Positions 10,801-18,812 of a DNA stretch of 64,000 nt are shown one piece after another (position 1 is the first letter of the stretch; each line of letters begins with the position of its first letter). Position numbers and translations under genes: made by a program. The stretch is from Cryobacterium mannosilyticum (lineage in GTDB: Bacteria > Actinomycetota > Actinomycetes > Actinomycetales > Microbacteriaceae), in the NCBI RefSeq assembly GCF_004402705.1, contig NZ_SOFM01000027.1:1-64000 (forward strand). The letters are read 5' to 3'. Below the pieces are notes generated by a model. It had not been told where the DNA came from, searched no databases, and was given only the letters and a program-made list of their open reading frames with translations.

Positions 10801-13206
10801 ACCTACCGTTTCCTCGTCACCAACACCGGCCTGGCGAACGCCCGCAACGTGCATATCACCGACGCGCTCCCGAACGGGCTCACCTTCGTGGGCCAGAGCG
10901 CGGCGGGCCCCGGAACCTGGACCTGCACGGAGACGGCCACAGCCCCGTCGACCATCGGCTGCGCCCTGACCGGCACGCTCGCGCCCGGCGTCTCCGCCGC
11001 CCAGACGATCGACGTGACCGTGCTGGTTCCCAGCAGCCTGACCGGTGACGTCGTCAACGCGGCCACGGTCTCCGCCGACAACGCCCCGTCGGTCACCGAC
11101 GACACGAGCACCGCCCTCACCGGCGAATCCGACCTCGGCATCGTCAAGTCCCACCCGGCCGGGCCCGTCACGGCCGGCACCGACGTGACCTACACCCTCT
11201 CGGTCACCAACCACGGTCCGTCCGACGCCCCCGTCGGCACCGTCGTCACCGACCACGTCCCCGCGGGCCTCATCGCGCAGTCGGCCGACGGCGGCGCCGA
11301 GTGGAGCTGCGACCTGCCGGTCGGCCAGGACCTGACCTGCACCAGCACCGGCATCCTCGCCGCCGGGGACACCGCCTCCGCCATCACGGTGGTCGTGGCG
11401 ATCCCGGCCGCCGCCGGCCCGGCCACCTTCACCAACGTCGCCGACGTCGCCGGTGTCCTGCCCGAACCCGCGACCGACCCGAACCCGAACACCGCCAGCG
11501 ACCCCACCGACGTCACCGACCGGGCCGACGTCACCATCGTCAAGACGATCACGCCCGACGCCGCCACCGTCGTCGCCGGCGGGTCGATCGTCTACACGCT
11601 GACGGTGACCAACGCCGGTCCGTCCGACGCGGATGCCCTGAGCGTCACCGACACCCTCCCGGCCGGCTTCACCGCCACGGCGATCGAGGGCGCCGACTGG
11701 ACCTGCACGCTCGCCACCGTGAGCTGCACCCGGCCGACCCTCGGGGTCACCACCTCCGTCATCACCGTCACCGCCGCGGTGTCCCCGGCCCTCCCCGACG
11801 GCACGGTGGCCACCAACACCGCCGACCTGGCCTGGACCGACAGCCGCCCGGGACCGCACACCGACACGGACTCCGTTCCCGTGACGGTGACGGCCGTGGC
11901 AGACCTCGTGCTGGCCAAGACGGCGCCGCTCACCACGCCGAACGCCGGCGACGCGGTCGACTTCGATCTCGCGCTCACCAACGCGGGCCTCTCCGACGCC
12001 GTGGGGCCGATCACGATCGTGGACACGCTGCCGGTCGGCATCCGTTTCCAGGCGAACACGCCCGGCTGGACCTGTCTCGCCGATGCCGTTCCGGCCGACG
12101 CCGACCAGCCCGTCACCTGCACGCTCGGCGACGGCGCGGTCGGCCTCCCGGCCGGCGGCACCGCCACCGCGCTGAGGATCTCGACGAGCACAGATCCCGC
12201 GCTCGGCCTGGTCACGCTGACGAACACCGCCACAGCGGCAACGCCGACGAGCGAGACCAACCTGGACAACAACACCGACCCGGCCGACGTCACGTTCGCC
12301 CGCAGCGCGGACCTGCGCCTCGCCAAGTCGCACGTCGGCGCGGGCGCCATCGGCACCGCCACCGCGTTCAGCCTGGTCGTCACCAACGCGGGTCCGTCCA
12401 CCGCGGCCGGGGTCAGCGTCGTCGACTCCCTGCCGAAGGGGCTGACCTTCGCGGGCGCCGCCGGCAGCGACCCGGCCTGGACCTGCGCCGCGGCAGATCC
12501 GGATGCCGGCACCGGCGTCACGCAGGTCACCTGCGCCCTGGCCGGCGACCTCGGCGCCACCGCCACCGCACCGGCCCTGTCGGTCAACGCCCTCGTGGGC
12601 GCCGGAGCCTACCCGACCGTCGACAACGTCGCCGTCGTCTCCTCCGCCACCCCGGATCCGAACCCGGACGACAACACGGCCACCGACCCGCTGGCGGTGG
12701 CCCCGCTGGTCACCCTCGCGGTCACCAAGAAGCACCTCGGCCAGGCCAGGGTCGGCGGCACCCTCGACTACCTCATCTCGGTGTCGAACGTCGGAGTCAC
12801 GGCCGACCCGGGCGGGTTCACGATCGTCGACCGGCTCCCGTCCGGCCTGGCTTTCGCGAGCAGCGCCGGCCAGGACGTCACCTGCGCCACCGCCGGATCC
12901 ACCGTCACCTGCACCTTCGACGGGCCGCTCGCGATCGGCGCGACCCGCACGGTGACGCTGACCACCTCGGTGCTGGCCGCGGCATTCCCGCAGGTCGTGA
13001 ACACGGCCACGGTGCGGAGCCTCTACCAGGATCCGGCCGCCGTGGTCCTGCCGGGCAGTGACACCGCGGTGGTGCTCAAGGCACTCGCCCACACGGGCGT
13101 CGACCTTCCGGTCGGCCTGCTGATCGCCTTCGCGATCCTCGTGCTGCTCCTCGGCGCGATGCTGCTCCTGGTCGCCCGAAAGAGGCGAGGCATCCGCCGC
13201 GGATAG
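4810..13206 (+). CDS. Giant DUF11-repeat cell-wall-anchored surface protein
   Basis: A 2798-residue secreted protein. The N terminus is basic, followed by a hydrophobic signal (RITAGVLAGLLVAVGLTLG) and an Ala-x-Ala cleavage region. The body is about 17 tandem DUF11/isopeptide-like beta-sandwich domains of 120-150 residues. Each carries a D-(T/A/H)-(L/V)-P-(A/N/V)-G signature (such as DTLPAGLTA) and later a TNTA or TNSAT motif. The C terminus is LAHTG (residues 2759-2763), a membrane helix and a KRRGIRRG tail, a sortase signal of the LAxTG type. It probably forms a long stalk or adhesin. Start: GTG 4810 has GAGGGG only 3 bases away; ATG 4834 (residue 9) is an alternative. No sortase gene is in the window. 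Confidence 0.85.
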   Translation: MHRFVRCAMPLESPVPQPRPRPRHQKRQVLFGGGFLAPARAHIRITAGVLAGLLVAVGLTLGVVVAPASADALISLSATSTGTILAGEDATVTLTASGPSGSTADYYNLAFRYELPTGVAYVAGSAKSATVPALPDPTIVVITDSAGPPALTHQVLIWTNLADLPHGTTPGFSFGIKPDADVYPVGSPIPGAAAVYAQTNPRLLARFDKDTGIVVAGSFAASDAVSPQATRVAAIKVTKSEPSPEHELMRGVHNEGRVYTIATRNTGIAPTDGVVLVDYLPAGLEFLGCGATDNSAAVEYPGSGPVRATLTGGEVATCATPVSIDTVNDRPGFAGQVFTKVTWNLGALAAGATRTITYAAGIPLRANTLAWPAGTPGVASLLQGANLDNNTGASTRQEDAAAAGQSLTNTATASGTYTGKVATPADAATSSSDSVTVKAMDLSIVKSGTSVFTAGDIADFSLLVRAGEYTDDSAMTIVDTIPNGLCPILPASVLFTRSAGCPGDGIVTNATVTGAVANSDGTFTVTMTPTPNAIAHDDSVIIRYSAYMNASYQGTSTTGTGAGVPTAAGDSFLNTVTIAGTTTGLTPGDLAVKAVTDDSSAGLGSDGPEISKKVLERPTPGATPVACEAAPGNYVEEPQTPAYQVGDKVCFELTVTFSTGARTRNAQITDFVPVGTRYDSFVLAAGSTVAVTPVAGTQSATPLVADPLPASWNLGTSEGGADLFVPKGATLTLYVSAVIVSRSAGTGVDITANLMKYRQETTDGGVLALRDQVDYRVAPTPAVLLAKSIASVNGTAPAAPNDNAVVKEGDVVSYSVDVSGAPSNLFDVEDVVVWDALPAGYDCATWTVTGITAGGVCLNPGDAGYPANSAAPSGRSVIVWTIAGPLSAFTVATLAYSVTMPVGLSVSRIFVNTASVVAFTAPTTNATDNAYFPKGSLNPAHDTDGNAAPANDNAQVRLADAVTGKTGISRINETGNTAGQAVAGELVDYTFSVTVPARTTVFNGVLSDALPAGQTTTGATATAALDGGALPVGFVLDTTTGALTFPATYDNTTAAAQVFTVTLPGVLVGVTLASGTLTNTATFASNVTLGGTAVTPRTATKAIAVVTPLPTLAKVVDKPTAQGGDSVVFTLTAGNTAGRPAAYDSVVTDCLPAGLIFGSFLTAPVGTVTSSAAGTGVAGNGCAVGTTRLAWVLPGTGALLNPATTQLTYSAQVDPASAGLVSYTNTASVTGSTLSANAANNAAVERIVTAGASAVVSVEGATTVKTVAPAIATIGGNVGYTVKVVLPKNVNFYNATIVDTLPAGLTADASTATVTCQTASLLDCSADLPNSPTFTLAPSGQKIGWLLGSVTAKPENRTVTVSFTGTVTSAVANIAGKVLTNTAVLAWNDSAKASPATAASPFDRTGTPGTVDITVIEPRLGITKSVSNTTPEPGQAFTYTVTARNANTATTSTAFAVSIVDTIPTGIDLSSITNISGGGVLSGNTITWSVASIAKNASVVLTYDAKLAASSTLGTGPLVNTVRIPTYSSLSSGGREYTINPPTATASVTPDFPFITLAKTVASGTTAYLDTPFGWTLTLQNTGRGTAATVTPTDVLPANWIYVAGTGTASINGAAAAPLADPTVTTAGGVQTLVWPAFTTVAPGTGIVIRYSAQPTAAATTTPGAGSLTAHINTLSASTTDATGATGRGGPTPYTAAPVTAAAHLDSADLRIVKAAGTVLVAGTTTADAWTITVSNLGPDTAVGNVGGRNFRVTDTPAQPLPAGLVVSLASGTGWSCSVPDAGTGAFTCDRTNAGETLAPGSAWPAISVAVRVAADVAFGSTVTNSATVAGLTFDPATGNNTSTSALSVTTSADLRIVKAAQGVFAAGEVATWTIDVTNDGPSLSVAPLEVTDTLPGNISGVTATGAGWTCDTSVTPLSCSTATDLALGATSRITVTALVDSGFTGSLTNSATVTGTTPDPKPSNNTSGPTTPVGTGTSLAIEKTLVDAKLVPGAEATYRFLVTNTGLANARNVHITDALPNGLTFVGQSAAGPGTWTCTETATAPSTIGCALTGTLAPGVSAAQTIDVTVLVPSSLTGDVVNAATVSADNAPSVTDDTSTALTGESDLGIVKSHPAGPVTAGTDVTYTLSVTNHGPSDAPVGTVVTDHVPAGLIAQSADGGAEWSCDLPVGQDLTCTSTGILAAGDTASAITVVVAIPAAAGPATFTNVADVAGVLPEPATDPNPNTASDPTDVTDRADVTIVKTITPDAATVVAGGSIVYTLTVTNAGPSDADALSVTDTLPAGFTATAIEGADWTCTLATVSCTRPTLGVTTSVITVTAAVSPALPDGTVATNTADLAWTDSRPGPHTDTDSVPVTVTAVADLVLAKTAPLTTPNAGDAVDFDLALTNAGLSDAVGPITIVDTLPVGIRFQANTPGWTCLADAVPADADQPVTCTLGDGAVGLPAGGTATALRISTSTDPALGLVTLTNTATAATPTSETNLDNNTDPADVTFARSADLRLAKSHVGAGAIGTATAFSLVVTNAGPSTAAGVSVVDSLPKGLTFAGAAGSDPAWTCAAADPDAGTGVTQVTCALAGDLGATATAPALSVNALVGAGAYPTVDNVAVVSSATPDPNPDDNTATDPLAVAPLVTLAVTKKHLGQARVGGTLDYLISVSNVGVTADPGGFTIVDRLPSGLAFASSAGQDVTCATAGSTVTCTFDGPLAIGATRTVTLTTSVLAAAFPQVVNTATVRSLYQDPAAVVLPGSDTAVVLKALAHTGVDLPVGLLIAFAILVLLLGAMLLLVARKRRGIRRG

Positions 13207-13222
13207 GGGCTAGCGTGGGGTC

Positions 13223-13591
13223 ATGACTGAGATCACTGACGATCTGCCCGCCCGACTGCTCCACGAGGAGCAGGAGGGCTGGCAGGCGATCCTCGCCGGC
13301 CGAGGCGGAGAGTATTACCGCCGCACGATGACCAGGGATGCGCTCCTGATCCTGCCCGGGTGGGTCATCACCCGGGACCAGGTGATGGCGGCGTTCGCGG
13401 CCGCCGCCCCGGTCGACAGCTACCAGCTGCGCGAGCCCGCCGTGATCCGGATCAACGACCACGCCGGCATCCTCGTCTATCGCCTCGTCGCCCACCGCGG
13501 AGAGACCACGACCGAGGTGAACGCGGCCACGACCTACGTCTTCGCCGACGGCGGCTGGTGCGTCGCCGCCCACCAGCAGACCGCGATCTGA
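13223..13591 (+). CDS. SnoaL/DUF4440-like NTF2-fold protein
   Basis: A 122-residue protein with NTF2-like features: an N-terminal helix pair (LLHEEQEGWQAILAG), a central RDALLILPGWVITRDQV strand region and C-terminal strands ending VFADGGWCVAAHQQTAI. This is the DUF4440/SnoaL-3 pattern seen in small uncharacterised actinobacterial proteins. It begins 16 bases after the giant surface protein but is probably unrelated to it. No catalytic role can be assigned. Confidence 0.65.
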   Translation: MTEITDDLPARLLHEEQEGWQAILAGRGGEYYRRTMTRDALLILPGWVITRDQVMAAFAAAAPVDSYQLREPAVIRINDHAGILVYRLVAHRGETTTEVNAATTYVFADGGWCVAAHQQTAI

Positions 13592-13695
13592 GCCCTCCGC
13601 CGGGGCCCGAACAAGGCCTTCCGGCAGGGTTGTGGACCCTCCGGCCGCAGGCTAGCGTGGCGAATAGGTACACATCGTGAGAAGGGACTCCGACC

Positions 13696-14832
13696 ATGGC
13701 TGACTTCGGAAATGAGGGGCTGGCGGAGCTGTATCGCCGGCCCGGTTCGGTCTCGACGGTCTACGTGGATGTCACCCAGACCGGCGAGGATCCGCGTCGC
13801 ACGTCGACCATCCGGCACCGCACCCTGCGCGAGTCGTTGGCCGCCGCGGGAGCGCCGTCCGGTGACGCGGACACGATCGTCGAACTGGTCGAGGAACCGC
13901 CGGGCATTCCCGGCAAGGTCAGCCGGCTGATGATCGTGCGCGACGGCAAGGTCGAGTTCAACGAGGTGCTGCCGGGGGAGCCCCTGGGCGAGTTGATGGC
14001 ATCCTACGGCCCCGTTCCCAGCCTGATCCCGCTGTTCACCCAGCGCCCCCGGGACCTGAGCTACGTAGTCGCCGAGGTCGGTCGTGACGGCGGCGAGATC
14101 CGGCTGTTCCGGCTGAGCCAGGCCGACCCGGTGGCTGAGGAAGACGTGCAGGGCGACACCGAGTACATCACCAAGGTGCAGGTCGGCTTCCTGTCCAACT
14201 CGCGCTACCAGCGCGACACCGAGGAGATCTGGAAGCGCAACGAGGGCCAGGTGGCGGACGCCATCGACGAAATCGTGCGCGACAGCGGCGCGGAACTCCT
14301 GGTCGTGACCGGGGACGTGCGCGCCCGCCAGCTCCTCGTCGCCCAGCTTGCCCCCGCGACCAGGGACATCCTCGCCGTGGTGCCGACGAACACCCGGCCG
14401 GGCGGCGCGACGACCCGTGAACTGGAAGAAGACCTCGACCGGCACCTCGCGTCGATTCTCGCCCAGGACGAATACGACGCCCTCGAACGCCTGGAGTCCG
14501 GGCGGGGCGAGGGGCTGGCCGAGATCGACTTCGCCGCGGTGGTGCGCTCGCTCCAGCAGGGCCAGGTGGAGGTGCTCATCCTCGACCCGGCCGGCCTGTC
14601 CGGGACCACCCTGATCGCGCTCGACCGGGAACCGTGGGTCGCCGCCTCGTCGGCGGATGCCCTCGGCGCCGGCGAGCTCGGCGAGGTCGCCGCCGCGGAC
14701 GCCCTGGCCAGGGCCGCCACCCTCACCGACGCCCGGGTGGTGGTCGTGTCGCACGGCGAGCTTCGGGGCGACTCCACCGCCGCGGCACTGCTGCGCTGGT
14801 CGACCTTGCCGGCCGCCGCCGAGACGGAGTGA
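13696..14832 (+). CDS. baeRF2 (Rv2629-like, archaeo-eukaryotic release factor-type) protein
   Basis: A 378-residue cytosolic protein resembling Rv2629 and the bacterial archaeo-eukaryotic release-factor family 2 (Vms1/eRF1-like fold). The N-terminal domain (about 1-120) includes SVSTVYVDVTQTGEDPR. The central domain holds VGFLSNSRYQRDTEEIWKRNE and LLVVTGDVRARQLL. The C-terminal part ends with VEVLILDPAG and VVVVSHGELRGDSTAAALLRW. No canonical GGQ is seen in the expected loop. By family inference it may act on stalled ribosomes or in dormancy, but this is not shown by sequence. ATG 13696 follows an AAGGGA ribosome-binding site. Confidence 0.7.
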   Translation: MADFGNEGLAELYRRPGSVSTVYVDVTQTGEDPRRTSTIRHRTLRESLAAAGAPSGDADTIVELVEEPPGIPGKVSRLMIVRDGKVEFNEVLPGEPLGELMASYGPVPSLIPLFTQRPRDLSYVVAEVGRDGGEIRLFRLSQADPVAEEDVQGDTEYITKVQVGFLSNSRYQRDTEEIWKRNEGQVADAIDEIVRDSGAELLVVTGDVRARQLLVAQLAPATRDILAVVPTNTRPGGATTRELEEDLDRHLASILAQDEYDALERLESGRGEGLAEIDFAAVVRSLQQGQVEVLILDPAGLSGTTLIALDREPWVAASSADALGAGELGEVAAADALARAATLTDARVVVVSHGELRGDSTAAALLRWSTLPAAAETE

Positions 14833-14851
14833 GAGGGGACGCCCCTCACCC

Positions 14852-15259
14852 TCACCGGTGTTCGCGGCGCCAAACGAGTTTCAGGCCCGACCAGTCCTCG
14901 TCCAGCGCCGCGACCTTCACGTCGACGAGTCCGATGGTCAGTGCGCTGTCCCGAATGAGGTTCTCGGTCATCTCGCTCCGGTGACCGGCCGCCTTGCGCG
15001 GCCAGGCGATCCACACCATGCCGGCCGGCCGGATCCGCTCCGCCAGCGCCGGCAGCTCGGCGATGAAGGCCGCCGGGTCGGTGTGGAACGCCAGGATCAC
15101 CGCGGCAGGGGCATCCGTCTCACCGGTCAGCCAGTCGATGCGCTCTGGCGCGTCCGGAACCATCCACCCGGCCGGCGCGTGCAGCAGTTGCACCGCGTCA
15201 CCCGCCCGGAGCCCGAGCTTTCTCCACAGCGGAGTACCCGAATAGCCGCCCATCCGCAC
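14852..15259 (-). CDS. DUF3052 family protein
   Basis: A 135-residue protein opening with GGYSGTPLWRKLGLRAGDAV, the hallmark N terminus of DUF3052 proteins, and containing the AGMVWIAWPRKAAG motif in the C-terminal half. The fold resembles small Rossmann-like proteins, and function is unknown. It is convergent with the baeRF2-type gene, with a 19-base gap. An internal ATG two codons in (before GGYSG) is an equally plausible start. Confidence 0.8.
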   Translation of the reverse strand: MRMGGYSGTPLWRKLGLRAGDAVQLLHAPAGWMVPDAPERIDWLTGETDAPAAVILAFHTDPAAFIAELPALAERIRPAGMVWIAWPRKAAGHRSEMTENLIRDSALTIGLVDVKVAALDEDWSGLKLVWRREHR

Positions 15260-15380
15260 AGGCTACCCGGCTCACCCGATGACCGCACTCTCGCGGGCGG
15301 GGATGGCGCCGGCGCCGGGGTCGTCCAGTCATCCACCGACTCGGCAGTACAAGTACGAGGGTTTGCAGCGGACTGGCGGT

Positions 15381-15422
15381 TTGCGCACCGACCGGAATCC
15401 GACCTATACTGACTGGTCAGTA
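15381..15422 (+). promoter_or_regulatory. Promoter with TetR-type operator before the ABC/YhgE operon
   Basis: A -35-like TTGCGC (15381-15386) and a near-consensus -10 TATACT (15405-15410) are 18 bases apart. Overlapping the -10 is a perfect 16-base palindrome with a 2-base centre, TACTGAC-TG-GTCAGTA (15407-15422). The third gene of the operon encodes a TetR-family regulator, the obvious candidate to bind here and autorepress. Confidence 0.75.
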
Positions 15423-15443
15423 CAAAAAGGAAAGAGGTTCGAC

Positions 15444-16121
15444 GTGCAGTCGACTGTGTGGGCGGACGACCTGGCCCTGGAATTCAAACGCGGAGCGGTC
15501 TACGGCCCGCTGAGCTTCGAGGTCGGCCACGGCCTCACCGTGCTCTGCGGGCCGTCCGGCAGCGGGCGCACCAGCCTCATGCTCACCCTGGCCGGCCGGA
15601 TGAAGCCGACCAGCGGAAGCCTGACCGTGCTCGGCCAGGAGCTGCCGCGCCGCGCCCGCCGGGTGCAGAAACGCACCGGCATCTCCGGCTTCCACGACAT
15701 CGACAACCTCGAAGACTCGGTCACGGTCGGCGCGGCGATCCGCGAACGCGAGGCCTGGGTGTCGCCCTGGTGGGCGTTCATCCGCGCGGTCGACGACACC
15801 GAGGTGCGGCGGGTCTGCGCCGCCGTCTTCGGAGACGTGCCGATCCCCGCCGCGGACGCCGTCATCTGGGACCTCGACGAGGTGCAGACCGTGCTCCTCC
15901 GGGCCGCCCTCGCCCTGATGAACGAGCCGAGCATCCTCTTCTTCGACCAGGTCGAGCAGGTGCACTCGGCCGAATCCCGCCGCATCCTCTGGCAGCGCCT
16001 CGCCGCCCTCGTCGAGGGCGGCACCTGCGTGATCGCCTCCGCCACCGCGCCGGACACCGAACTGTGGTCCGAACTCGGCATCGAACCGACCGTCATTCTC
16101 ATGAACAAGGAAAACCGCTGA
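15444..16121 (+). CDS. ABC-type ATP-binding protein of a YhgE-linked operon
   Basis: A 225-residue single-domain ATPase. Walker A is CGPSGSGRTS and Walker B is SILFFDQVEQ. The usual LSGGQ signature is degenerate, with WDLDEVQTVLLRAALAL in its place, and the Walker B is followed by Gln rather than Glu-Pro. Start GTG 15444 follows a GGAAAGAG ribosome-binding site and sits 22 bases after the operator. It abuts the YhgE-type protein (stop then ATG with no gap) and probably energises or regulates it. The degenerate signature raises doubt about normal transport ATPase cycling. Confidence 0.8.
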   Translation: MQSTVWADDLALEFKRGAVYGPLSFEVGHGLTVLCGPSGSGRTSLMLTLAGRMKPTSGSLTVLGQELPRRARRVQKRTGISGFHDIDNLEDSVTVGAAIREREAWVSPWWAFIRAVDDTEVRRVCAAVFGDVPIPAADAVIWDLDEVQTVLLRAALALMNEPSILFFDQVEQVHSAESRRILWQRLAALVEGGTCVIASATAPDTELWSELGIEPTVILMNKENR

Positions 16122-18209
16122 ATGTTCGCCTTCCTCTCCTCCGGCACCGAGCTGCACCGCTTCGGCAAGGGCAAGATGCCCAAGATCGCCCTCGTCGTGC
16201 TCATGTTCATCCCCCTCATCTACGGGGCGCTCTATCTCTGGGCCTTCTGGGCGCCCAATGACGCCATGGACAATCTGCCCGTCGCCCTCGTGAACGCGGA
16301 TGCCGGCGCCAGCCGCGACGGCAAGCCGATCACCGCGGGCAAGGACCTCGTCGACCAACTCGTCGACGGGCACGACCTCGGCTGGACGGTGACCAGCGCG
16401 AAGGATGCGACCGCCGGCGTGAAGGACGGCGACTACTACTTCGCCGTGACCATCCCGCGCAACTTCTCCGCCAGCGCGGTGTCGGCCGGCACGGACAATC
16501 CGACTTCCGCGGTGGTCCAGGTCGACTACAACGACAGCAACAGCTTCCTCGCCACCACGATGGGCAAGCAGGCGATGGTGCAGCTGCGCGACGCGGTGGC
16601 CGAGAAGATCGGCGACCAGACCGTCAACGCGCTGCTCGTGGGCGTGAACGACGCCGGCACCGGCATCCGCTCGGCCGCGACCGGGGCCAAGACCCTCGCC
16701 GACGGCCTCTCCACCGCAGAGGAGGGCACCGGCACGCTCAGCGAAGGGCTCGGCTCCCTCTCGGACGGGGCGACCAGCCTCGACGGCGGCGCCGTTCGCC
16801 TCGCTGATGGGGCGACCGCGCTCTCCTCGGGGCTCGACACGCTCTCCCAGGGTGCGGCGACGCTCTCCGGGTCGAGCGTGAAGCTCGCGGGCGGCACCGC
16901 TCAGGTCTCGGCGGGAATGCAGGCGGCCGCCACCGGGGCCGCAACCCTCTCCGACAAGTCACAGCAGCTCGCCGGCGGCGCCACCAGCATCGCTGACGGC
17001 ACCCGCAGGCTCGCCGGCGGCACGGCATCCGTGGCCCAGGGCCTCACCGACCTGGAAGCGGCGATGGATGCCAATCCGCTCGCCCCTGCTGCCGCGTTCC
17101 GGCCCACCCTGGACAAGATCAAGGCCGGCGCGGCCGACGTCGACGCCGGTGCGCAGGGCGCGGTCACCCAGACCCGTGACTACGCCGGCCTGAGCGGCCA
17201 GTTCTCTGCCGGAGTCGGCGAACTCTCCAGCAAGCTCGCCGCCGGGGCACCGGGCGCCGCCCAGGTCGCCACGGGCGCCGGTCAGCTCTCCACCGGTGCC
17301 GCGAGCCTGGCCACGGGCGCTGCCACGGCCGCCACGGGCTCGCACGCCCTGGCCGATGGTTCGAACGCGCTGAAGACCGGCGCGGACTCCCTCGTCGACG
17401 GTTCGGCGAAACTCGTCGCCGGTGGCACCGCGCTGCAGGACGGTACCGTGCAGCTCGCCTCCGGCTCCCGCACCCTCTCCGACAAGCTCGCCGAGGGCGG
17501 CCGGGCCGCCCCTGACCTCAGCCAGGCCGAGATCGACAAGAAGACGGATGTGATCGCCAACCCGGTCACCCTCGACCAGCGCTGGGAGAACGCCTCCAGC
17601 AGTTTCGGCGAGGGCTTCGCCCCGTTCTTCCTGGCCCTGGCCACCTTCGTCGGCGCGCTGATCACCTGGCTCATCCTGCGCGCCCTGCCCACCCGGGCGC
17701 TGGCCAGCGCGGCCTCCGGCCTCCGCACCACGATGACCGGGTTCCTGCCGGCCATGGCCGTCGGACTCGCCCAGGTCGTGATCATGGTGCTCGTGCTGGT
17801 CTACGGGATCGGGCTCCAGCCGCGGTACTGGCTCGGGATGAGCGCCTTCATCTACCTGACCACGCTCGCCTTCCTCGCCCTGCAGCAGATGTTCATCATC
17901 CTGCTCGGGACCGCGGCGGGCCGGGTCGTCAGCCTGGTGCTGCTGATGCTTCAGCTGAGCTCGTCGGGCGGAACCTACCCGGTTGAGACCACGCCGGAGT
18001 TCTTCCAGGCGCTGCATCCGTTCATGCCGGCGTCGTACGTGGTCACCGGCCTTCGGCAGCTCATCACCGGCGGCATCGACTCTAGACTGTGGGTCTCGGT
18101 GGCTGTGCTGCTGGTCATGCTGGTGGGATCCATCGCCCTCAGCGCCTGGAGCGCCTCCCGGCAACGGATCTGGACGGTCGGCCGCCTGCACCCCGAACTG
18201 ACGATCTAG
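16122..18209 (+). CDS. YhgE/Pip-family membrane protein
   Basis: A 695-residue protein with one N-terminal membrane helix (MPKIALVVLMFIPLIYGALYL), a large extracytoplasmic region, and about five C-terminal membrane helices (from roughly residue 505). The extracellular part (about 170-460) is a long array of short Leu/Gly/Ala repeats such as LADGATAL and LSQGAATL, the hydrophobic-repeat region typical of YhgE/Pip (phage infection protein) homologues. Relatives include the ESX-linked EsaA of Gram-positives. The family takes part in secretion or phage reception; the substrate here is unknown. It is cotranscribed with the ATPase and TetR genes. Confidence 0.88.
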   Translation: MFAFLSSGTELHRFGKGKMPKIALVVLMFIPLIYGALYLWAFWAPNDAMDNLPVALVNADAGASRDGKPITAGKDLVDQLVDGHDLGWTVTSAKDATAGVKDGDYYFAVTIPRNFSASAVSAGTDNPTSAVVQVDYNDSNSFLATTMGKQAMVQLRDAVAEKIGDQTVNALLVGVNDAGTGIRSAATGAKTLADGLSTAEEGTGTLSEGLGSLSDGATSLDGGAVRLADGATALSSGLDTLSQGAATLSGSSVKLAGGTAQVSAGMQAAATGAATLSDKSQQLAGGATSIADGTRRLAGGTASVAQGLTDLEAAMDANPLAPAAAFRPTLDKIKAGAADVDAGAQGAVTQTRDYAGLSGQFSAGVGELSSKLAAGAPGAAQVATGAGQLSTGAASLATGAATAATGSHALADGSNALKTGADSLVDGSAKLVAGGTALQDGTVQLASGSRTLSDKLAEGGRAAPDLSQAEIDKKTDVIANPVTLDQRWENASSSFGEGFAPFFLALATFVGALITWLILRALPTRALASAASGLRTTMTGFLPAMAVGLAQVVIMVLVLVYGIGLQPRYWLGMSAFIYLTTLAFLALQQMFIILLGTAAGRVVSLVLLMLQLSSSGGTYPVETTPEFFQALHPFMPASYVVTGLRQLITGGIDSRLWVSVAVLLVMLVGSIALSAWSASRQRIWTVGRLHPELTI

Positions 18210-18236
18210 GCCGAACCGACAAGCAGGAAGGACGCC

Positions 18237-18812
18237 ATGCCACGCGCCACCGGAACGAAACGCGCCATCCTCGACGCGACGCTGGAGCTGGCGGCCACCA
18301 AGGGGATCACCGGCACCACGATGGACGAGGTCGCGGAGCGGGCCGGGGTGGCCAAGGGGAGCCTGTACTACAACTTCGCTTCTAAGGACCGTTTGTTCGA
18401 GGAGCTCCTCCAGGAGGGGGTCGGCGCACTCGCCGACACCCTCAGGGAGGCGCGGGCCGGGCTCCACGGCCGGGCAGCGCTCGAGGCGCTGATCAGGGCG
18501 CTGCTCGACGGGATTGCCTCCAACACCGCACTGGCCAAGCTGATGGCGGCGGAGATCTTCCGCACCGACCGCACTTGGCAGAAGACCCTGTTCGCGCTCC
18601 GGCACGAGGCCCTCACGGTCTTCGCCGAGGCGATCGCGGAGGTCGAACCGGGCAGCCGCCGCGACGGAACCTGCGGCCTGATGGCGTCGAGCGTGTTCGG
18701 GGCGGTGCTGCTGTCCGGCCTCGAATGGCTCGTCTTCGACCCGGAGCGGCATCGCGACGAGGTCGCGGCCGCGATCCTCGACTCCTTCTCCGGCGGCCTC
18801 CTCGGCGACTGA
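18237..18812 (+). CDS. TetR/AcrR-family regulator of the YhgE operon
   Basis: A 191-residue TetR repressor. The helix-turn-helix spans about residues 20-45 (KGITGTTMDEVAERAGVAKG then SLYYNFASKD), followed by a ligand-binding helical domain. The start ATG follows an AGGAAGGA ribosome-binding site, 27 bases after the YhgE stop. The operon promoter has a strong palindrome over its -10 box, so autoregulation is likely. The inducer is unknown. Confidence 0.88.
   Translation: MPRATGTKRAILDATLELAATKGITGTTMDEVAERAGVAKGSLYYNFASKDRLFEELLQEGVGALADTLREARAGLHGRAALEALIRALLDGIASNTALAKLMAAEIFRTDRTWQKTLFALRHEALTVFAEAIAEVEPGSRRDGTCGLMASSVFGAVLLSGLEWLVFDPERHRDEVAAAILDSFSGGLLGD

Noticed and set aside
8767..13092. 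A 1441-codon open frame antisense to the giant surface protein
   Set aside because: It is Gly/Arg/Asp/Val-rich with no domain and mirrors the codon bias of a high-GC gene on the other strand; the sense frame has clear repeats and export signals.
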